From IMG/VR virus record IMGVR_UViG_3300032308_001079, positions 1 through 53,907 of that record: a stretch of DNA of 53,907 nt; one strand, given 5' to 3'. Both the position numbers and the translations under genes were made by a program. Origin of the DNA: a virus. Under the pieces are notes generated by a model that had not been told where the DNA came from, did not search any database, and saw only the letters and a program-made list of their open reading frames with translations. Numbering within the stretch: position 1 is the stretch's first letter; each line of letters opens with the position of its first letter. Below are positions 49,250-53,907 of the stretch, piece by piece.

Positions 49250-51130
49250 TTAAGCGTTAACTAATCGCCGACTAATTGCATACTTTACGATTGATTTAGC
49301 CATGCTAATTAAGTTAAGGGGATTATTTACAATCGCACCAATTTCGCAATAGTGTGATTTTTCCTGATCAAGTTTTATTAATTCATCTTGATCAGCAATA
49401 TAAGCAAAAGCAGTTAATACACCAGCATTACCTAGTTTTTTAATTGCTTCATCATTCTCTCTAACGGAATGGTGTTCCCATTCTCCGTCAGTAATAGCAA
49501 AGAAAATACGAACTGGCTTTTCAGTTTCAGCAAGTATTTTAGTTGCGTAAGTGATTGCTTCGGTTGGATTAGTTCCACCCTGAGAGCCAGCATTACGAAT
49601 TACACCAGTTGCTTTTTCATCAGCACGATACAAAATGTTTGTATGCGTATTGAATGTAATTACTGTGGTGTTTGCGTTAATGCGATCTAATGCTCTTTTG
49701 ATTGCATACATAGCCCGATAAGCAGATTGTTCTTTGCGACCACCCATTGAACCTGAATTGTCTAAAAGAATTACGCACTCGATCTCTGTTGCATCATCTT
49801 GACCTTCTGACCATTGATCAAAGATCGTATCTAAATCATCACCACGCATATATCTATGCGCCTGTAAGCGACCCTGTGATTGATATTTATTCCAAGCAGG
49901 GTCAAAGGTTGCTTTTAATCTTTCTAACTCTCTACTAAAAGATAGAGATGCTTGGAAAGTTTGAGCATCAGGAGTTTGATTATGATACCGAGATTTTTGT
50001 GGCTCTTTAGAATTATTAGTAGCAAGAGAAGGTAAGCCACCAATTTGTCTAATGATGTCGTTGATCTCGTTAGCAATCTGTTGATTATCTAATATGTTAT
50101 TTAACATATCTGATAAAGCAGATTGATCATCAGGAGTTTGATTACCAGCAGTTTTACCATTACCAGTATCTTTATTTTGATCTGTTAAATCAATTTCAAT
50201 TACTGGTTGTGATTTTAATTGTTCTGCCAATTTAGCATCATCTTTAATAGGTTTTGTTTTAGCCCTATCACGATCACGCTTTTGTTGAATTGGTGGAACT
50301 GGGCGAGATATTGATGAACTCTCTATGCCTTCACTTGGTCTATCACCATGACCGAATGGAGATTTAATTGAGATCATAACTTTCTTGCCACCTTCACCAA
50401 GTAAATCTTTTTCCCAATCCGCTAATCCGTTTTGGGAAACTTCTTGTTTTGGCATTAACGCATCAAATCGTTTGATTAAATCTTTTGCTAATTCAGTATC
50501 GTCAGGAAAAACTAATACACGATACTGGTCAACAATTTCGCAGATTTCATCTAATTGATCTTGGAACTTATATGCGTTGCGTGATCGTGCCAACAATTCA
50601 GTTGGTAGATATTGTCGACCACGCAATAAGCCGTAAGAAGTTTCAAATGCTTGTGGGTCGTCAACAAAGTGAATAAGTATTGTTGAAGTGAACCAATCAA
50701 TCGTTGAGGGATAGCGAGTTGTAAATAGAGTTTCAATTCGCTGATCATCTAACGCATTGTAAGCAAATAAATAATCCATATCTCTACACCATTCAAAGAT
50801 TTCAGAACCTTCTCTTGGTGTGTAAAGAATGTGGCTAACTTCATGTAGATCAAGACCACGCAAACCAGCAATCTCTTTTGGAGTATTTAGATTGCCAAGT
50901 AATCGTGAATTAAAACAAACATGAGAAGCACCTGACCAAGCAGGTGCGTTGATCTCTGCATGTTCAACTTTAACTTCAACCTTACGAAGTGTTAATGCGG
51001 AATTAACTCTGCCAAAAAATTGAGTAAATCGTTCAATCCTTTGGCGTTTAATTTCCGCTTCCTGCTTCTCCTTATTTTTTAGATCAGATTGGGCTAACGC
51101 CGTATCTAAATCTAAGAATGGATATTCCAT
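49250..51130 (-). CDS. CobT-like VWA protein with HExxH motif
   Basis: 626 residues. LRGLDLHEVSHILYTPREGS (about 90-109) contains HEVSH, a zinc-protease-type HExxH. The central 220 residues are charged and low-complexity with many Lys, Asp and Gln. The C-terminal VWA domain has CVILLDNSGSMGGRKEQSAY with the MIDAS DxSxS, AGSQGGTNPTEAITYATKIL with the MIDAS Thr, and IFFAITDGEWEHH with the third Asp. With the MoxR ATPase just upstream it forms the usual AAA-VWA pair; both are often annotated as CobS/CobT in phages. Confidence 0.75.
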   Translation of the reverse strand: MEYPFLDLDTALAQSDLKNKEKQEAEIKRQRIERFTQFFGRVNSALTLRKVEVKVEHAEINAPAWSGASHVCFNSRLLGNLNTPKEIAGLRGLDLHEVSHILYTPREGSEIFEWCRDMDYLFAYNALDDQRIETLFTTRYPSTIDWFTSTILIHFVDDPQAFETSYGLLRGRQYLPTELLARSRNAYKFQDQLDEICEIVDQYRVLVFPDDTELAKDLIKRFDALMPKQEVSQNGLADWEKDLLGEGGKKVMISIKSPFGHGDRPSEGIESSSISRPVPPIQQKRDRDRAKTKPIKDDAKLAEQLKSQPVIEIDLTDQNKDTGNGKTAGNQTPDDQSALSDMLNNILDNQQIANEINDIIRQIGGLPSLATNNSKEPQKSRYHNQTPDAQTFQASLSFSRELERLKATFDPAWNKYQSQGRLQAHRYMRGDDLDTIFDQWSEGQDDATEIECVILLDNSGSMGGRKEQSAYRAMYAIKRALDRINANTTVITFNTHTNILYRADEKATGVIRNAGSQGGTNPTEAITYATKILAETEKPVRIFFAITDGEWEHHSVRENDEAIKKLGNAGVLTAFAYIADQDELIKLDQEKSHYCEIGAIVNNPLNLISMAKSIVKYAISRRLVNA

Positions 51131-51144
51131 TTATTTATTCCTAA

Positions 51145-52008
51145 CTAAGCGTTAACTGGTTCAAGTAATCCGAGATCGGATTTGATGTTGTATTCGCTAC
51201 CTTCTAGCAACATACGAACTGCTGGCTTCTCATCATCAGCAAAGTTATTAACAAACACTTCACTCGCAAACTCATAAGAAAGACCCTTAGCAAGTTTCTC
51301 GAATGTTTTTAAGATACGAGTTGATACTGGGGTTTCAAATATGGTTGATGAATTAGAAACATCATTAGCACGAAGCGTTGAACGCATACCATTAGCAAGT
51401 TCCAGTAATGAACCTGAATTAATAATTTGCTTTTCAATCTTTGTGTCGTAGTTGTAAGTTAACTTAATTGCGAAGCGATCTTTCCACGCTTCATTAAGTA
51501 GTTGAGTTCCACGATAGTTAGGGTTCATATCAGCAACCACTAATAGATCAGGGTGAGCATGGATAACTTCGTTGTCGTGGCTCATCAATGTAATTGATCG
51601 GCGATCATCTAACAAACTCATTAGATATTGTGAAAGATTTTTTGGTGCGTTATTTAATTCATTAATTAATAACACGCCACCTTCACGAACGATCTTTGTT
51701 ATTGCGCCGTCAATCCATTTTAACTCGCCCTTGCTATCAGGGAATAAGCCACCAGTTAATTGTGTGAAGTCGAGTGCGTTATTAGAAGGAACTGCAAAGA
51801 AGTTCATTTTGCGTTTTGATGCGTAAGCCATAGCGGAAGTTGTTTTACCAGTTCCAGCATCACCTTCAATTAACACATTCATTTTGTTTTCAAGTGAATA
51901 GTCATACATTTGAGTTTCGGTAATACCACCACCGAAAGATCGTTCAATGTAATGCCCAGTTTGTTCCAGCGAAGGAACAAAGAAGGATTTGTTATTTGTT
52001 GTAGTCAT
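51145..52008 (-). CDS. MoxR/CobS-like AAA+ ATPase
   Basis: 287 residues. MNVLIEGDAGTGKTTSAMAY (Walker A, about 48-67), EGGVLLINELNNAPKNLSQY (Walker B with N-E-L), LLDDRRSITL, HPDLLVVADMNPNYRGTQLL and NEAWKDRFAIKLTYNYD (sensor 1, Arg finger) are the MoxR/CobS pattern including the A-D-M-N-P segment. It would remodel or insert metal with the VWA partner encoded next. AACGGAAAACAAA precedes ATG 52008. Confidence 0.8.
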   Translation of the reverse strand: MTTTNNKSFFVPSLEQTGHYIERSFGGGITETQMYDYSLENKMNVLIEGDAGTGKTTSAMAYASKRKMNFFAVPSNNALDFTQLTGGLFPDSKGELKWIDGAITKIVREGGVLLINELNNAPKNLSQYLMSLLDDRRSITLMSHDNEVIHAHPDLLVVADMNPNYRGTQLLNEAWKDRFAIKLTYNYDTKIEKQIINSGSLLELANGMRSTLRANDVSNSSTIFETPVSTRILKTFEKLAKGLSYEFASEVFVNNFADDEKPAVRMLLEGSEYNIKSDLGLLEPVNA

Positions 52009-52101
52009 TTTGTTTTCCGTTTCTGTTAGTTGTTAGTTTGTATTACTGGGGAATTAAATTGTGTTAGTGAAAAATAATGGTAATCACTAACACAAACTTA
52101 T

Positions 52102-52386
52102 TTATTTGTATTCAGGTATTACCACATCAGGGTCTTTTTCAATGATCTCTGATGCGATTGCAACATCATCAAGTTGATCGTTTATCAACTCAATAAAAGT
52201 TTTTTGTTCAGCCACTTTGGTATCAAGGATAACTTCAACCTGATTAAACAAAGAGATTGCGGTTTCAATAAAGAACTCAGGAACTTCTAATTCCTTCATC
52301 TTTATTATTGTGGTTTTTAATGCGGTGCATAACAATCCAACTTCATCAAAAGTTAGATCATCAATAACCATTTTTTTGTTTTCCAT
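52102..52386 (-). CDS. Unknown acidic helical protein
   Basis: 94 residues: ENKKMVIDDLTFDEVGLLCT, ALKTTIIKMKELEVPEFFIE, TAISLFNQVEVILDTKVAEQ. Acidic and helical, no family recognised. Starts directly after the preceding stop (TAAATG). Confidence 0.5.
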   Translation of the reverse strand: MENKKMVIDDLTFDEVGLLCTALKTTIIKMKELEVPEFFIETAISLFNQVEVILDTKVAEQKTFIELINDQLDDVAIASEIIEKDPDVVIPEYK

Positions 52387-52569
52387 TTATTTTAGTCCTT
52401 TGACTATTTTGTTGATGTTTAAGTTTTTCAAAACATCAAGAGTGTAGTTATCGGAACGAGTAGAAAAGAACCGAGTTCCGTTAGATAGAACGAGATCAAT
52501 TTGGTTAATTGAGATTGTTCCAGTAGCAACGATATTTCCGTTTGTATCTATATATGTATTTGTTTTCAT
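52387..52569 (-). CDS. Small beta-rich protein
   Basis: 60 residues: MKTNTYIDTNGNIVATGTIS, INQIDLVLSNGTRFFSTRSD, NYTLDVLKNLNINKIVKGLK. AAAAGGAATAAGTA precedes ATG 52569. It seems to be the first gene of the leftward operon. No family recognised. Confidence 0.5.
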   Translation of the reverse strand: MKTNTYIDTNGNIVATGTISINQIDLVLSNGTRFFSTRSDNYTLDVLKNLNINKIVKGLK

Positions 52570-52622
52570 TACTTATTCCTTTTGTTAGGGGGAAGGAATT
52601 AAGTTCTATATTAAGTTGTATT

Positions 52623-52639
52623 GAATACATTATGTATTC
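52623..52639. promoter_or_regulatory. Palindrome GAATACAT-T-ATGTATTC
   Basis: Perfect 8-base arms around one base, about 55 bases upstream of the first gene of the leftward operon. Size and symmetry suit a dimeric repressor operator. Confidence 0.5.
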
Positions 52640-52643
52640 ACCA

Positions 52644-52690
52644 CTATTACTGGTAAAGATAATTCGCAGATTATTTATTGCCAGTAATAG
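52644..52690 (-). promoter_or_regulatory. Inverted repeat CTATTACTGG / CCAGTAATAG
   Basis: Perfect 10-base arms (52644-52653, 52681-52690) with a 27-base loop, in the leader or promoter of the leftward operon. The CCAGTAATA arm recurs at 53328. Confidence 0.5.
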
Positions 52691-52875
52691 CAGAAAACAC
52701 ATATAGCAATATGTTTATTTTATTTATTATTAATTAACTTCTTAGTGCTTAGATCAGATTGGATACTGTCGGCATTTGTTATTAACAAAACTATCCATGA
52801 TTAATTAATAGAAAACATATTGATTATGTTTGCCTAATTCTCTATGTAATTAATAGTTAATTGATTTGCTATCAC

Positions 52876-52912
52876 CTTAATAAGTTCCCGAAGGATTTAA
52901 TGACTTATTAAG
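52876..52912. repeat. Inverted repeat CTTAATAAGT / ACTTATTAAG
   Basis: Perfect 10-base arms (52876-52885 and 52903-52912). A CTAGAT/ATCTAG stem (52917-52938) followed by GCTTTTTT lies next to it and could be a rightward terminator. Confidence 0.5.
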
Positions 52913-52959
52913 TTCACTAGATTTCAATTTCTATCTAGGCTTTTTTCACTTGAAAATTA

Positions 52960-52996
52960 TTGATCTTTTGCCCCTAGAGGTTTCTAAAAAGATCAA
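52960..52996. terminator. Inverted repeat TTGATCTTTT / AAAAGATCAA
   Basis: Perfect 10-base arms (52960-52969, 52987-52996), followed by ACTTTTATC. Could terminate transcripts from either side or serve as a binding site. Confidence 0.4.
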
Positions 52997-53207
52997 ACTT
53001 TTATCGTCGTGTGCCTGAGCAAATCGTAGCAGAAAATCCAGTTGACCTTGATTACCTGATAGGAGTGGCGGAATGTCCGATTTGCCCGATTGAGCCTGAG
53101 AGCCTGAGCGTGGGGGCTAACTGGCGAACTGGGGCTGGAACTAACTATCTCGAACACCCGTTCGAAATTGTGAACTTACTCATGGTGGCGGTGGCGGTGG
53201 TGGAAGC

Positions 53208-53228
53208 AAGTTAGTTGCGAACTAACTT
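53208..53228. promoter_or_regulatory. Palindrome AAGTTAGTT-GCG-AACTAACTT
   Basis: Perfect 9-base arms with a 3-base centre, the best-formed member of the AAGTTAGTT family; another half site lies at 53244-53252. Strong operator candidate. Confidence 0.6.
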
Positions 53229-53376
53229 TAGGAGTTGGTCATCAAGTTAGTTAGTTAAGTGTGTGCGCCTTGTGAGAGATGTTTAGTTAATTAGTTATGT
53301 GGGAAATTGCGCCCGAAGTATTTTTTTCCAGTAATAACTAAATAAAGAGAGATATATATATAAGAGATAGATAGAT

Positions 53377-53456
53377 ACATGTTCCATGTTTAATGAATAG
53401 TTAATAGTTAATAGTTATGTGATGCCAAGAGATACTAATTGCTACATGGAACATGT
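53377..53456. promoter_or_regulatory. Separated 13-base inverted repeat ACATGTTCCATGT / ACATGGAACATGT
   Basis: Perfect 13-base arms at 53377-53389 and 53444-53456 with 54 AT-rich bases between them. Each arm carries the RTGGAACAY core. Such spacing suits looping by one protein at two sites, or an origin element. Confidence 0.55.
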
Positions 53457-53670
53457 GGCTATGTAGTGATGCGTATGCGTTTGATCAACTGGCTATTACA
53501 AGGAGATAAGGCACAAGTATTGATCTGATAACAACTCGGAGAGTTGGCTAATAGGCTGGTGGTATCCGTATTAACAAACTGTTGCCGTAGTCAGTAGCCG
53601 AACGCTAGTTAGTTATGCCGTCATCAAATAGTCATCAAGCCATGTGGAACACATAGTTATTGAGCGCATG

Positions 53671-53713
53671 TTAACAAGATCGCACCTGATTAATAGTCAG
53701 GGGAGATTGTTAA
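53671..53713. repeat. Nested inverted repeat near the tRNA
   Basis: TTAACAA (53671-53677) with TTGTTAA (53707-53713), enclosing CCTGA (53685-53689) with TCAGG (53697-53701). Possible cruciform or terminator. Confidence 0.4.
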
Positions 53714-53840
53714 CACTAATAAATTGCCAAGACCCCCCCACCATTAAACGCCAGCGCACAGGGGACCCCCCAGGTTGGAGACATGGTTGAGGTGTTTGAG
53801 CCAAAGCAGTAGCCAAAAGAGGTCTAGGATGAGGTCATAT

Positions 53841-53907
53841 GCGGATGTAGCGCAATTGGTAGCGCACCACCTTGCCAAGGTGGATGTTGCGAGTTCGAGT
53901 CTCGTCA
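53841..53907 (+). tRNA. tRNA-Gly(GCC), 3' end cut by the window
   Basis: 67 bases fold as a tRNA: acceptor arm GCGGATG, D-arm GCGC/GCGC, anticodon stem CCACC/GGTGG with loop TTGCCAA (anticodon GCC), T-arm GCGAG-TTCGAGT-CTCGT, and the first two bases (CA) of the 3' acceptor strand. Five acceptor bases, discriminator and any CCA are beyond the window. It may be phage-encoded. It lies 9 kb from the integrase and its 3' end points away, so it is not obviously the attachment site. Confidence 0.85.

Larger units (their letters stand above)
52570..53840. other. 1.27 kb non-coding control region
   Basis: No convincing gene; a GTG frame at 53011-53214 is judged spurious. It holds inverted repeats at 52623-52639, 52644-52690, 52876-52912, 52960-52996, 53208-53228, 53377-53456 and 53671-53713, members of the AAGTTAGTT and GTGGAACAY families, a run of AT dinucleotides (53351-53361) and two C-runs (53731-53740, 53764-53771). 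It separates the leftward early operon from a rightward tRNA, which fits an origin and/or divergent promoter-operator region. Confidence 0.6.

Noticed and set aside
52505-52702. Leftward frame of 65 residues overlapping the 52387-52569 gene
   Set aside because: It runs through the palindrome and inverted repeat of the leader in a different frame from the better-supported gene with its own ribosome-binding site.
53011-53214. Rightward GTG frame of 67 residues in the control region
   Set aside because: No ribosome-binding site, composition made by GAGCCTGAG-type and GGTGGC repeats, and it overlaps an operator palindrome. Judged to be chance.
53841-53907. tRNA-Gly as integration site of this phage
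   Set aside because: The integrase and its direct repeats are 9 kb away and the tRNA 3' end points out of the window. No duplicated tRNA fragment was found in the part I could inspect. It cannot be excluded without the flanking sequence.
1-53907. CRISPR array
   Set aside because: No regularly spaced identical repeats of 25-40 bases with unique spacers. The only regular repeats are the three short ones at 44597-44649 and the period-6 tract.
1-53907. Circular join of window end to window start
   Set aside because: The bases after the truncated tRNA would have to continue the acceptor stem, but base 1 onward does not; the window is a cut of a longer sequence.

Overview
The window is a large piece of an AT-rich tailed bacteriophage genome that infects an actinobacterium. 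Two WhiB-family proteins (otherwise confined to actinobacteria and their phages), many small zinc-ribbon proteins and low-GC codon use support this. A low-GC host such as a freshwater Nanopelagicales-type actinobacterium is my inference. The tail genes (gp25, baseplate J, gpI, gp27/gpD-like hub, spike, LysM/gp53-like) are those of a contractile-tailed phage. Head, portal, terminase, sheath and tube genes are not in the window and presumably lie before base 1. A tyrosine integrase indicates a temperate lineage.

Layout. 1-11.4 kb (+): tail assembly chaperone with an apparent +1 frameshift extension, tape measure with a transglycosylase domain, baseplate and fibre genes. 11.4-13.8 kb (+): a membrane protein, a winged-helix protein and small zinc-ribbon genes. 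13.8-15.8 kb (+): sulfotransferase, APS kinase fused to a nucleotidyltransferase, and a DUF2061 membrane protein, which together look like a PAPS-making and sulfate-transfer module. 15.8-30.9 kb (+): replication and recombination (DnaC-like loader, DnaB-like helicase, primase, SNF2-type ATPase, ssDNA-binding protein, family A polymerase, RecA, Hjc-like and RuvC-like resolvases, Cas4-like nuclease), a WhiB protein, and two exported proteins, one of them a subtilisin-like protease. 30.9-37.0 kb (+): SpoVS homologue and a long run of small, mostly unrecognised proteins. 37.0-42.2 kb (+): nucleotidyltransferase-fold protein, HAD-like protein lacking its nucleophile, a TGT-like TIM-barrel candidate and a B12-dependent ribonucleotide reductase. 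42.2-52.6 kb (-): integrase, exported transglycosylase, small regulators (WhiB, AlpA-like HTH, mini sigma-region-4 HTH), HNH protein and a MoxR/VWA pair. 52.6-53.84 kb: a 1.2 kb non-coding control region full of inverted repeats, then a tRNA-Gly(GCC) cut by the window end.

Most noteworthy: (i) a predicted multi-branched leader RNA at 46759-46898 on the minus strand, whose covarying G-U pairs favour that strand and which abuts a hairpin sequestering the ribosome-binding site of the sigma-like gene; (ii) three genes that have good ribosome-binding sites and conserved N termini but no NTG start, only ATC, ATA or ATT; (iii) the sulfation module; (iv) two frameshift-type genes (tail chaperone, A10 slippage); (v) a period-6 GCTNNT repeat that runs through intergenic DNA, the lysis-like gene and an insertion in the integrase; and (vi) two dispersed operator-like repeat families. 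All assignments come from reading the sequence; no database search was run.
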